From assembly GCF_949628215.1 (NCBI RefSeq), contig NC_134279.1, positions 14,094,541 through 14,158,540 of the forward strand: 64,000 nt of DNA, in the 5' to 3' direction. The notes under the pieces were generated by a model, which was given only the letters and a program-made list of their open reading frames with translations, searched no databases and had not been told where the DNA came from. This document shows, piece by piece, positions 40,563 to 51,769 of this stretch. Position numbers and translations under genes: made by a program. This DNA is from Phalacrocorax aristotelis (taxonomy: Eukaryota; Chordata; Aves; Suliformes; Phalacrocoracidae). Each line of letters starts with the position of its first letter. The stretch's first letter is position 1.

Positions 40563-42207
40563 GTAAGTGAAAGAGACTGCCAAGAAGAAAATTGGGGTTC
40601 TAATTAGAAAATATTTTTAATATTTTAGAACCCAGTCCGGTAAACCCATAAAGCTCCAGGCACTTCCAGGCAGATTGCATAAGAAAGATCTCTGTTGCTA
40701 TTGAGTATATTTCAACTACAGCAAGCAACGGTATAAACATAAATCCTCAGCATGAGCATGAATCCTCAGATCTAGAAACATCTGGTTGTTTACTGGTTTT
40801 GTTGCAGGTTGCCAATGTAGGGGTTTAATTCAGTTCTCAGAGAATTCAATGCCAGTTCAGCATCTGCCTTTCATACCTCCCGACCCTTAAACAGTTGCTT
40901 TTTAAGAGTGGTAGTTATGAGCTCTGGAGCAATATTAGGTTTTTGTTCTCTCAAATGAAGAAAGTCCTCTGTGGGTTAAACATTCCCTGCTTTTTCTTTT
41001 TACCTGAGTTGTTTCTAAGCCTTGCAGTTTGTGCTTGAGAGAAGAAGTGCTTTGAATTTTCTGCTTGTCTCCCTCTTCTCATGCTGTTAAAAGAGGGTGG
41101 AATTCCAAGGAGGTGCGTACATCTTTGCATGGCTGTACTTATGCATATATTAACCTGCCTGTCACTTTGCATCTCCTTTGTAGAGAGATGCCAATGTATC
41201 TGGTGGTCCTGAAGGTCCCCCTGCTACCACTCCCTTGTATGGCAATGGCAGTGCTCAAGTTTCCTCCTTCTAACAACTGTGCTGTCACATGAACAGAAGT
41301 TGTTGTGAAAAAATGTCTAATAGCCCTTGCTTGCATGTTTTTCAGCTTCCAAAAGAGAGGTATTGGCTTTGGCTTTCAATATCATGATGCTTTACTAATA
41401 TAAAAGTGCTTGGCTACAAAGGGAAAACTGATGGCAAGAGCAAAAATTCCCAGAGATGCATTTGAATTATTATAGCTTGCTGGTTTTAGTAAAAATTGAA
41501 CGAAAGAGAGACAGCAAGCAATATATAACTTAAATTCAGTTAAATAATGGAAATATTATTCTGCCTGTGTACTTTGCATTAGATTTTTGCCATTGCTAGA
41601 ATAAAGGGTGTTTGATCAAAAATGAATACTGAAAAAACATATTTTTCTCAGTAATAGGCACATACAATGGGAGTACAAATTCCTGTATTCTCTTACTATT
41701 GAGTTACAGCACATCCTTAAATAAACTTCCTATTTTAAATGGTCCATTTCTCTTTGCCCTAAAACGAAAAAAAGATTGAGGGTAAAGAATTTGAAATTCA
41801 CTTTGAACTCAATTTGAAACAAAAAGTAATTCTGAGTCTTCTTTAAGTAGCTACTCCATGAGTGTAGATTTGGTCTTCAACAAATTTGAATCAAAATTTT
41901 ACACAGTGTGGCCCACTTTTCTTACTGACTTTATTGGGGTTTGGGTGAAATCTAGGATTTGATAGTATTTGGGGAGTGTTCTTCTATAAGGACACTAATG
42001 CTATTGTTCTGTTGTACAATTTAATTACTGCAGGTTTATGTTTTAAAGACAAGGAATTGCATCCATTGAAAGAAGTCATCCATATCATGCTAGCTTTTCA
42101 TTCCTTCGCTGGTAGCAATAAGAATGATGCATAATCAATGGAAAGTATTTTCCAAAATTACTTTCTAAAACAACCCTTTGTTTGTGGTTTTAATGTCCTA
42201 TTTGTCT

Positions 42208-42297
42208 GGACCGACTGATTACAGCTACTTTGACAGCTATCCACCTGAAGAAGGAACACCTCCAGGTGAACTTTCAGGCTGGGACAAGGATTTCTGA
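42208..42297 (+). pseudogene. PRKG2: PRKG2 terminal exon, acceptor lost
   Basis: This segment encodes SYFDSYPPEEGTPPGELSG then WDKDF and stop TGA (42295-42297), the AGC-kinase C-terminal tail of PRKG2. The upstream edge reads tttgtctgga instead of an AG acceptor followed by the expected Leu-Lys-Gly codons, so the splice site appears degraded and a few bases lost. The exon that should precede it was not found in the 1.6 kb to its left. Confidence 0.85.
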
Positions 42298-43602
42298 TTT
42301 TTTTTTTCTTTCAGGACATTTATAGAGACTCATAGGCATGAGTTCTAAACCTGCTCTCTTGTTTCATGCTTGAAATCAAATTACACAAGGTTTGTGACAA
42401 ACACAATGTTCCTTGAAAGATAGAAGGCAGTACAGTGACCAGAACTTGTTTGGCTAATGCACCAAAATCTGTGTGCAATTCTTTATAACAAGGGCGTGCA
42501 TTCAGTCAGCAGATGTAACCTGAAGGTGTTTTGATACTCAATGTCTCTATGAACATTTTCAGACACTATGTATTGGATGTATGGTTTTGCCATTGGAAAT
42601 ACCACTAGCTAATATTTTGATATTAAGAAGGTTACCATATTTCTTTGAACAGAAAGGATGAGTATTGGAAAACAATAATTCTGTGGCATTTGTCAATAGG
42701 TGACACTATAGACATTTATTTTTCATTTTATCTTAAGTCACTTTGTTTCACTTTTCCCCATAATGGCTAGTATTGCATTGACCCAGAAGTATGTAGAAAA
42801 GAGACTCTTACTGAAAGGTTGATTTGATCTGCCGCTGCAGCTAAAAGGATATCACTGTGGAAGCTGCATCTCTGTCAGTCTAGAATATGTGAGACAGGGT
42901 ATAACAGGCCAAACGAAAATCCAGTAGGAAACAAGATATATACATAATAGAAGTTGCCTGGAGAAGCAAACTGTGGTATGTGTTTCCCTTACTGCTTCAA
43001 AGAGCCGTGTCCATTTCTGAAAATGTTTTGCTTTTATGTAGTGCAAAGATAAAATAGATGGACAGAAAGCATTTACCTTGCAGGAAAACAATATGTAAGT
43101 ATAGAATAATATTTTTTGCTTTAAAAATATTTTCAGATTGTTTTCATTGATGTTTTGCTGAAATGTTATATCTGTCCACATCAGTGCTAAAACTGTCACC
43201 CATTTCAGTGTTCCAGTTGGTATCACTAGATATGAACCATCATTTCAAATCATATTTCATCAGGCATCTTATTAACATATAATTATTCTGAGTTCTGCTT
43301 GTATAGGAGGGGAGAATAAGAGAGCAAAAACTTGATTTTTATTCTCTTGGAAGGAATTCTGTTCATTAATCAGTTTAAATATTCTATTTTCTTTTGACTG
43401 CCTTCCCTTCTCTCTAATGACTGCTAAGGTGGTTTAGAAAGGTAAGAAAACATTCAAAGCTCCTCTCAAAAACAATATTAAAAATATAATTGTGATTTGT
43501 AGCCCAATTTTTCGAGCTCTGTCTTTACCTCCTTTGGTACAAGTAAGTAAATTGCTAACCAGAACAGTCAAACAACCTGAGTGAGGGAGTCTAGATAGTT
43601 GT
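42298..43602. other. Intergenic, nothing recognised
   Basis: AT-rich DNA after PRKG2. The mammalian neighbour BMP3 would be expected convergently somewhere to the right, but no TGF-beta-type cysteine-knot sequence was seen here or elsewhere in the window. The minus-strand open frame at 42852-43226 resembles nothing known to me. Confidence 0.4.
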
Positions 43603-44009
43603 GAGGTTGGAGCATGTGCACTCTGGGGAAAGGCTGAGCAACCTGGGCTTGTTCAGCCTGGAGGAGAGAAGGCTTTGTTGGGGACCTTACAGCAGCTTGC
43701 CAGTGCCTACAGGGAGGTTATTGAGCAGAACAGAGCCAGGCCCTTTATGGAGCTGCGCAGGAAGGAGTATGTGTATATATATACACACACACAAACGGTC
43801 ATAACAGGAGAGGTGCCAACCTGACAAAAGGAAAAAAGTGTTGCCCCAGTGAAGCAGGATCCCAGACAGGTTCTGCAATCTCCTCTCTTGCAGATTTTCA
43901 AGACAGGACCAGGCAGAGCCTTGAGCTCAGTGTTGACCCTGCTTTGAGCAGGAGGTAGGACTAGAGACCTCCCAAGGTCCCTTCCAGCCTGAGTGATTCT
44001 GTGGTTCTA
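43603..44009 (+). mobile_element. CR1 LINE 3' fragment with microsatellite inside
   Basis: CR1 coding and tail sequence runs from the ggttggagcatgtgcac region, through the GLFSLEERR-type motif, to gtgattctgtggttct. It is interrupted at 43768-43794 by a TA/CA dinucleotide run. It is divergent and frame-broken, so likely an old insertion. Confidence 0.85.
43768..43794. repeat. TA/CA microsatellite
   Basis: A short alternating purine-pyrimidine run (tatatatata followed by cacacacaca) lies inside the CR1 fragment. Confidence 0.85.
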
Positions 44010-44670
44010 GGAATTAGATTTATCTGTCAGCCATTTGTATAATCAGAATATAGCACAATGCATGTTCCCATAGGAGCTTATATATGTCTAGGCTTTGCCA
44101 TTTAACCTTTGAATTGTTAGAACAGGGGAATTAGTTTGAAATGTCATTTGGATAATAAATGCAGTTGGATAATGTGTATTTGTGGTTTATACAGAAAAAA
44201 ACCCTGTTGCTCTCTTACGAACCACAAGCTGCTGTAGAAACAGGAATGATCCTGGGTGTCGTGCTGGGCTTATGGGATCGATGCATCTGCAGCCCTGGCT
44301 AGGATCTGTTTCAGCTCCCACTCACACGAAGTCCAATCTAAATTTTGATACTGAAGCTGCCACAGAACACTGCATTTCACATGCTGGATGGAAAACCTCC
44401 CAGGCGACTTGTAATATATGCTCAGGGTTTAGTTACCCACGACTGCTGGCTAGACTTCCTAGCTGCTGGTGATGACCAGCTGGGTGAAGGAGGGGCTGCC
44501 ATGTTTTGTTGCATGGTTACAATTATTTTTTACTGCTAGGTGACCATTGCTTTGACAGCAAATCAATTTAAATATTTTGTATAACATTCAGTCCAAATAA
44601 AGGCAGTAGAATATTTTCCATCTAATTTAATGACGGTTGGATTGAGCCCTTGGAGGAAGACACTACATGT
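44010..44670. other. Intergenic, nothing recognised
   Basis: No exon or repeat boundary was recognised. The + strand frame at 44182-44472 has no familiar domain. Confidence 0.4.
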
Positions 44671-44920
44671 TGTAGCTGTACGCTTCTACAGGAGAACTTA
44701 TCTTGGGCCGCATATCTCTGGGACACAGGGCTCTACCCACCCTGGGGACAGTGATGCACAGACATCAATATGATGGATACAAAATGTCCGTTTATTTAGC
44801 TGCGTCACATGCTTATATAGCTCTTGCGCTTCCTGTTCCTGCCACTCCTATGGGGAGGAGTCTATCTTTCCGTCACAGCCCGTGATCTTCCGGTCGCTGA
44901 TCCCTGTCTATTCCCCTACA
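44671..44920 (-). mobile_element. Solo LTR, class II (ERVK-like), 6-bp duplication
   Basis: A 250-bp element starts TGTAGC on the + strand and ends CCCCTACA, with inverted TGTAG/CTACA ends. It is flanked by ACATGT on both sides (44665-44670 and 44921-44926), a perfect 6-bp target duplication. The minus strand has TATA (gctatataagc, about 44814-44824) followed by AATAAA (about 44791-44798), so transcription would run leftward. Its short length and 6-bp duplication fit alpha/beta-retrovirus-like (class II) elements. Confidence 0.88.
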
Positions 44921-45585
44921 ACATGTTTATCTGGCTTTGTTTCCCTGCATGGTTGTAAACTATTGGGGAAAATTGCAGCCAGCAAAGCCTGTGCAAAACA
45001 GTGGTAAGCGTACACAGTCAGAGAGGGTGGAGCAGAGGCTGTAAGCTGGGATTGTAGATGTTTTAGACCTTTGCATCTAACTCTGTTTAGCAATACCAAA
45101 GATGAGATTTTCTTTTCAGGATTTAGATAAGCACTAGACATCAGGTATGTATGTTTCTCTGTGTGGTCTGTTTGTCTTCCTCTCATAAATATTTTTATTA
45201 CAGTCAAAATGGTATTGCACAAAGTTTTATAAAAAGCATTTGAATATATTTTTCCATTGTATTTATAGGTAGTTTTCATATATATATATAAAAAAGTATA
45301 TATATACATTTTTAAGTGAAGAAATAGCTGTATGATAAGTTTAGTGCAGTTAACATTAAGTCTGTGCAGCTGTAGGGTATGTTTTCTTTATAAAGCTTGT
45401 TTAACTTGCAGTGTGTGCAAATAAAGTAAGCTTACAGTGGCAATAGACAGGACATTCATTTTTTACAATTGTGTTCCATACAGCAGTCTGGATTCTTAGC
45501 CCTGAATTATACTTCTTGTCCACATGATTTAGAAGAGATTGAGGCAGAAAAGACTACCCTGGAGAGAGAGCCACTGATATCATTT
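44921..45585. other. Intergenic with AT-rich repeat
   Basis: The only structured element is a TA-rich run around 45278-45307. The minus-strand open frame at 44908-45309 covers that run and the end of the neighbouring LTR and is not a plausible gene. Confidence 0.4.
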
Positions 45586-46188
45586 TGTCATGGTTTTAGC
45601 TGGGATAGAGTTAATTTTCTTCACTCTAGCTGGTATAGTGCTGTGCTTTGAAATTAGCATGGAAAAAAAAACCTGTTGAGATAACACACAGATGTTTAGG
45701 CTGTTGCTGGGTAGCGCTTATACTAGTCAAGGACATGTCTAGCCTCCCATGCTCTGCTGGGTGCACAAGAAGCTGGGAGGGGAGGGGGCACAGCTAAGAG
45801 AGCGGATTCAAACTGACCAAAGGGATATTCCATATCATGTAACGTCATGCCCAGTATGTTAACTGGGAGGGGCTGGCTGGGGGAGGGGGGAGCAATCGCG
45901 GCTCGGGGACGGGCAGCGTCGGTCGGCGGGTGGTGAGCGGTTGTATCGTTTGTGTTTCCGTGGTTTTTTTCCTGTTTTCCCTTTCCCTTCCTTTTCCCTT
46001 TTATTATATTAACATTATTGTCATTATTATCATAATCATTTATCATTTTATTGTAATCATTAAACTGTGCTTATCTCAACCCACAAGTTCTTTTGCTTGT
46101 CCGATTCTCTTCCCCATCCCACAGGGGTGGGGGGAGTGAGCGAGCGGCTGCGTGGTGTTCAGTTGCTAGCTGAGGCTGAACCACGACA
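45586..46188 (+). mobile_element. Solo LTR, 5-bp duplication family (copy B)
   Basis: A 603-bp LTR starts TGTCATGG and ends CCACGACA, with CATTT target duplications at 45581-45585 and 46189-46193. It has a CpG-rich segment (about 45894-45955), a T/ATT-rich stretch and attaaactgtgctta upstream of the U5 end, as in copies A and C. It has no internal sequence, so it is the product of LTR-LTR recombination. Confidence 0.92.
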
Positions 46189-46657
46189 CATTTCTTGCAG
46201 CATGTCCCCAGTTCAGACTATGTTTTTCCTTGGTGGATGCTGAGCAAATGAATGCATAGGAAGCTGCATAAATGAGGTCACAGATTGTTTTGTATTTATG
46301 TGGAGTTCTATGTACATTTGATTAATTTTATTTCTGGCATGTATGCAGTCGACTGAGCTGAAGTTTTCCAGAAACAGAAGCAAAAGATGATACGGTACAG
46401 GCTGAACCACATGAACTAACCCAAACTGTCTTTAACAGGCAGATGTGCTTCAGACTTCAACTCAGCACCAGTGGAGTTTGTAACTGTTGTAAAACAACAG
46501 GATAAATAAGCAATTCAGGCTCAAGAGATTTCACAGTGCAGGAGACCATGGGAGAATTGAATGGACAGTTATGATGATGATCAGATTAATGCTTATTGTT
46601 GCATTCTATATTTTAAGGTCAGTGAAAAACAGATTTTGACATTCAGATTTTGGGCAT
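46189..46657. other. Spacer between two solo LTRs
   Basis: There are 469 bp between copies B and C. It is not retroviral internal sequence, because each neighbour has its own target duplication. No gene is seen. Confidence 0.7.
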
Positions 46658-47232
46658 TGTCCTGGTTTCAGCTGGGATAGAGTTCAATTTCTTTGTAGTA
46701 GCTAGTATGGGACTATGTTTTGGAGTTTTGCTGGAAACAGCGGTGATAACGTGGAGATGTTTTAGTTGTTGCTAAGTAGCAGTTACACTGGTCAAGGACT
46801 TTTTCAGCTCCCCGTGCTCTGCCGGGTGCACAAGAAGCTGGGAGGGGAGACAGCTGGGACAGCTGACCCAAAATGACCAGAGGGATATTCCAGACCATAT
46901 GACGTCATGCTCAGTATATAAAGCTGGGGAAGAAGAAGGAAGGGGGGTCACTTGGAGTAATGGCGTTTGTCTTCCCAAGTAACCATTACGCGTAATGGAG
47001 CCCTGCTTTCCTGGAGGCGGCTGAACACCTGCCTGCCCATGGGAAGTGGTGAATGAATTCCTTGTTTTGCTTTGCTTCCGCGTGCAGTTTCTGCTTTACC
47101 TATTAAACTGTCTTTATCTCAAACTGTGAGTTGCCTCACTTTTACTCTTCTGATTCCCTCCCCGTCCCACGAGGGGGGAGTGAGCGAGGGGCTGCGTGGT
47201 GCTTGGTTGCTGGCTGGGGCTAAACCACGACA
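46658..47232 (+). mobile_element. Solo LTR, 5-bp duplication family (copy C)
   Basis: A 575-bp LTR starts TGTCCTGG and ends CCACGACA, with GGCAT target duplications at 46653-46657 and 47233-47237. It has a clear TATA box (cagtatataaagctgg, about 46911-46926), then ctattaaactgtc and a GC-rich U5. It has the same orientation as copy B but is a separate insertion. Confidence 0.92.
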
Positions 47233-50200
47233 GGCATGCTGTGGATATGTTAGTAACTGTCTGAGTTCTGTCCTTGGTGTTCTTACCTGTGCTTTGCCTT
47301 TCTCTCTTGTCAGCTTTGCTTTCATTGTGTGGCTCCATGAGAAACTCAGCTATAGCTATGGTTTTGTTCCCAGTACTTCTGCCATAAGAGAACATGCCTC
47401 AGGAGGCAAAAGGGATGATGATTCTTCCTGACAAAAGACAGAGATGAGATGGGGTTAGTCTGGGATGTGTAGATGGAAGCACCTTTCCCCAACTACCACA
47501 TCAGAGCAGAGATGCAGGTGGGCGCTTTAGAGAGACATGTAGGCAGGAGCAGCAGCAGAGTGAAAGAGAAAATTCCCAGGTATATGATAATTCCATCCAT
47601 TTTTTTAGTGCAAGTGGTGAATTTTCACCATGTCCTCACAGCTGCCCTTCAGGCTTTGAAAAGGGTGAAGTGGGCCACTCTGATGCCTGAATGCATCATC
47701 TGTTAATAGAAAGGGGAAGAAATAACCTCAGTGCCCAAAATGTTTGAATTCATACATAAACAAGTGTGGGGTGGATGTTAGAGAGTGTAAGCCTGTAAGA
47801 CTTTTTCATTGAATAAGAGGAAACAGCTGTCCTGACATTTAGAGAATCTCTGTGATTTCAGGCAGGATTTAACAGGTCTCACTTGCAATGAAAAGCATCT
47901 GAGATCCCTTTCTCCTGCTACTACTCAACAAGCTATCTCTGAACAGATACAGCTTTCCCCTGCTGTGGCCCCTAAGGACCTTGTGGTTTAGTGGCAGGAA
48001 GAATGTTTATCTGTATTTGATAAAGTGAGCTGAAGTCCCAAGGGATTTAAGCCCCTTGGTGATTTTTGAAGTTGCTCTAGATAGCTGTGTGTAGCTTTGG
48101 GTTTGGACACATTTGACTTCCTCAAGATTATTCAGAATGTGTAGGAAAGAAGAGACAATTAAAGCCAGCCTTCTTAACTGTAGCATAGCACACTGCCCTA
48201 AATTCATCCTCCCTTCCCATTTTTTTGCAAGACAGCACAAGGCTGGTGCTCTGTATCTCTTGAGTTCCTTGTGCTTGAATTTTGTAGCACAGTTATTTTG
48301 CTTTCTGGTGTGAGTTTGAGCATTTCTGATTGATTTCTTTACTTCTTGACCTAAAACTGAACAAGTAGGAGTAAATCAAGAGATATGGACAGATGTGCAC
48401 ACCTGAATATGTCTGTTACAGAACTTGTTTCCCAGTTTCATTTCTCACCACTGAAGTGGCTGCATGTCCACACTCAGATAAATTATTCCTATGGATGTGG
48501 TGCTCTTCAAGTGTGCAAGATCTGTTGAGGTGAAAGGCCAAGGAAAATGGATTTGCACCACATTGATTAACATATTGTGCATGTTTTAGAGAGAGAGGGG
48601 AGGCACTGCTAAAGAGGTAGCATCAGTAAAACCAGGTAATGGTTGGAAAGCAAGGAGGAGGTTACACAGAGCACAGACATGAAGATATGAAATTAAACAC
48701 ATCTGTAATGGTGCACAGCCACAGCCTCGAACCTTTATGTCGCTGTGGGTTGGGAACCTGGGTCACCTCCAGGTGAGGGGGCAGGGTGTTACTCTGAGAC
48801 CATCACAGATTTACTTGGTGGGTTGGGCCAGCAGGGAACAATCGAGCAATCGGAAGCATCTTTTCTCCTCAGAAGTCAGAGTCTCTGTTTTTGTCACCCT
48901 ATTGTAATCAGAGGCAAGAGAGGAGGGCCTGGTTCTTCTGTATATCATGTGCAAGATTATTCTAGACAGGGAGTTAGAGGTTCGAAGTGGATTGGCTTGT
49001 GTACCAGCCACAGAAAAGGTGGGTGATTATTTTTTTTGCAAATCCAGCACACAAGGATATGGAGGCTTTGTTTCTGTGAATTGCTTTATTACAAGTTGCT
49101 ACAAATGACCACTAGTAAAGCAAGTACATACTTAAGATCACTTACCTATAGGTGCACCTATATGTATTATTTGCGGTGTTACCACCATGACACTCGCCAA
49201 ACCACTGCCGGGAGCAGGGATGATGGAAAAGCCTCATCACAGATGATTCGTATAACAGAGTCAGGAGTCAGCCAGGTGTCCCTGGCAGGGGTCCATCTGG
49301 GAGATCTCTGCAGAGCAGCTGTGGCAGAGAAGCTCTTCTTGGCTAGGTACCTTGGTACTTTTACACCTTTTTGGTGGAGATGTGTTAAGTGGGTGTAAGA
49401 CACCCACTGCTTGACAAAGCAGCTGTTGCTGGAAGGTCAGCTTGCTGTTGTGGTGGTTTCTGCGCTCACTGTCACTGCGGTTTGTGTGTCCTGGCTCACA
49501 GGAGCTCTCAGCTCCCTGCTGAGCTCATCAGGGGCTCCCTGCTCAGCACTTGTCCCTCTTGGCCAGCCCATTGCTGGGTCACCTCTGTGGCTGTGCCTGC
49601 AGCTGCACTGAGGCAGGGCTGGAGCAGGGCGGGCTGGGCCAGGGGCTGCCCCCATTGCCTCTTGCCACGCTGTACAGTCATGGGTGTGGGGCAGGCAATG
49701 CCCCAGGGGAGACAGTGCTGCATAGGGAGCTCCCACAGCACACACCCCACACGCCCCTCTCCCAAGTCCCTCCCGCAGTGGTTTCTGCATTGTGTTCTGG
49801 AGACTGGGAGCTGCAAAGGGAGTTCAGGGCAAGTAGAGCAAGAGCTGCCTGGGTCTGATCAGCTGCACCCTGTTGGTTGCCCTAGTGCTGCTCCTTGGTG
49901 TTCTGTGCTGTGCCAAAGTGCACCCTGCTTAGTGGAGGAGTTTAAGCAATGTGACTCCTCTGGCTGAGGAGGGGACAGGCATCTCCTATGGGGTCTCTGG
50001 GGTTGGGCTGTGCACCCAGGAGCTTGAACTGTTTTTTCTCCCCTCACAGGGAGGGAGGAGACACTGCTGCTTTGTGCTGCTGCCTCACCTGCACCCTGTG
50101 CCACCTCGCAGAGGGGCTGTCCCTGAAGAGCTGGGAGGAGCCACACACACACCTTCTGCCCTCGGGAACAGGACTGGGAGAGACCCTCCACACAGAGAGG

Positions 50201-50329
50201 GGCACATGGCACGGATTTAATCTCTGATGGAAGAGGCTGGGCTCCCCACTTGTAGAAGGATGACTTGCCTCCCTGCTGGGGACAGCCCTGCCTGCGCCTG
50301 CATGGCTTCTGGCTCACAGACACCCTGGC
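47233..50329. other. Intergenic; GC-richer right half, no gene recognised
   Basis: 47.2-49.0 kb is ordinary AT-rich DNA. 49.4-50.3 kb is richer in G+C and holds several overlapping open frames on both strands (for example 49389-49967 + and 49859-50377 -). None shows a recognisable domain, and their mutual overlap points to composition rather than coding. Confidence 0.4.
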
Positions 50330-50870
50330 TTGTTGCAGTTCCAGCTGATACACATTCTGGCTACAGCTACTGGACACTCTGGATAAGAGATGCTCCTGGT
50401 TCTCACAGCTCCAGATATTTGAAGGTCCAAGTTATTTCCACTCCTGCTCTAAATTACGGCTCTGACTACTGCACAGCTGGGATATGAGATACTCCACCTC
50501 TGGCTAATAGACATTCCACCTACGCTACAGCTCCAACAGATGGATGCTTGGGCTGCTTTTGTGTTTCAGGTAATTTTAGCTTCTGCTCCTGGACAGTCCA
50601 GACACAAGGTGCTTCTGATTTTTACAGCTCTGGCTGATGGACACTTGTGTTCCAACTAATTTCAGCTCCAGGTAGCGGATGTTCCAGCTCAGCTTATTTG
50701 AAACCCTAGGTTATTTTAGCTCCAGCTACTGCCCATGCTGGAGAAGGGATGCTCCTGCTGCTTCCAGCTCTGGATTGTATGAGCTCCTTCTTGTTAAAAG
50801 CTAATTAAAGCTCTGCCCCTTCATCTGACAAGCTCCACCTAATTATAGCTCTGGTTTAATAAGGTCACCT
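50330..50870. repeat. Degenerate tandem repeat, agctcc/ctactgg-type units
   Basis: Diverged units share the order agctnctg...ctgga, then gagatgctcctg, then cagctctgg. They begin near 50365, 50458, 50578 and 50719, so spacing is irregular (about 90-140 bp). A second phrase, ccttcttgttaaaagc, occurs twice (about 50784 and 50868). This looks like an old decayed minisatellite or satellite. I cannot name the family. Confidence 0.55.
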
Positions 50871-50945
50871 TCTTGTTAAAAGCCAATTGAAACAGCCATG
50901 GCTTTTGGTGAGGTTGCAAGTCAATCATTGTCATAACTTGAGTAT

Positions 50946-51722
50946 AGAATCACAGAATCATTAAGGTTGGAAAAGACCCTTAAGATCATCAAGTCCAACC
51001 GCTAACCTATCACTGCCAAGTCCACCACTAAACCATATCCTCAAGCACCACGTCTACCCTTCTTTTAAATACCTCCAGGCATGGAGACTCAGCCACCTCC
51101 CTGGGCAGCCTATTCCAATGCTTGACAACCCTCTCGGTGAAGAAGTTTTTCCTAATATCCAACCTAAACTTCCCCTGGCGCAGCTTGAGGCCATTTCCTC
51201 TCATCCTATTGCTTGTTACTAGGGAGAAGAGACTGACTCCTGCCTCACTACAACCTCCTTTCAGGTAGTTGTAGAGAGCCATAAGGTCTCCCCTCAGCCT
51301 CCTCTTCTCCACCCTAAACAACCCCAGCTCCCTCAGCCACTTCTCACAAGACTTGTTCTGCAGACCCTTCACCAACTTTGTTGCCCTTCTTTGGACATGC
51401 TCCAGTGCCTCAATGTCTTTCTTGTACTGAAGGACCCAAAACTGAACACAGTATTCAAGCTGCGGCCTCACCAGTGCCAAGTACAGGGGCACGATCACTT
51501 CCCTGCTCCTGCTGGCCGCACTATTCCTGATACAAGCCAGTATGCCCTTCGCCTTCTTGGCCACCTGAGCACACTGCTGGCTTATGTTCTGGCAGCTGTC
51601 AGCCAACACCACCAGGTCCTTTTCCTCCAGGCAGCTCTCCAGGCACACCTCCCCAAGCCTGTAGCATTGCATGGGGTTGTTGTGACCAAAGTGCAAGACC
51701 CGGCACTTAGCCTTGTTCATTA
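50946..51722 (-). mobile_element. CR1 LINE 3' fragment with open 230-codon ORF2 end
   Basis: On the minus strand an uninterrupted reading frame (51720 to 51028) covers the C-terminal part of CR1 ORF2, with [48 protein letters not shown] and [16 protein letters not shown], followed by the 3' tail at 50946-51027. Reverse-transcriptase catalytic motifs lie further 5' and are missing, so the copy is dead. The open frame makes it the least decayed CR1 in the window and a close relative of the copy at 12188. Confidence 0.93.
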
Positions 51723-51769
51723 TTGTACACTGCCTAAATATTGTTTATTAATAACAGGGAGCAACCTCG

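Larger units (their letters stand above)
29257..42297 (+). pseudogene. PRKG2: PRKG2 (cGMP-dependent protein kinase II), decayed
   Basis: PRKG2 is a membrane-anchored serine/threonine kinase activated by cGMP, with an N-terminal myristoylation site, leucine-zipper coiled coil, autoinhibitory segment, two cyclic-nucleotide domains and an AGC kinase domain of about 760 residues. Five exons are recognised in order: the N-terminal exon, the first cGMP-domain exon, the exon with PPFSG and MMTY, the exon with PTERLGNL, and the terminal exon ending SGWDKDF-stop. Nothing was found for the rest of the first cyclic-nucleotide domain, the second, the kinase N-lobe, catalytic loop or activation segment. 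Only 1.7 kb separates the two exons that should flank them. One C-terminal exon (normally starting WLNGFNW) is also missing. The first coding exon has a stop at codon 55 in the frame of its start. Large internal deletion plus small lesions indicate a pseudogene. A + strand position downstream of RASGEF1B matches the conserved vertebrate order. Confidence 0.85.

Noticed and set aside
45586..47232. Copies B and C as the two LTRs of one provirus
   Set aside because: Each has its own different target-site duplication and the 469 bp between them has no retroviral content.
49389..50377. Frames of 100-192 codons as an unknown gene
   Set aside because: Several overlap on both strands in locally GC-rich sequence with no conserved motif or splice structure.
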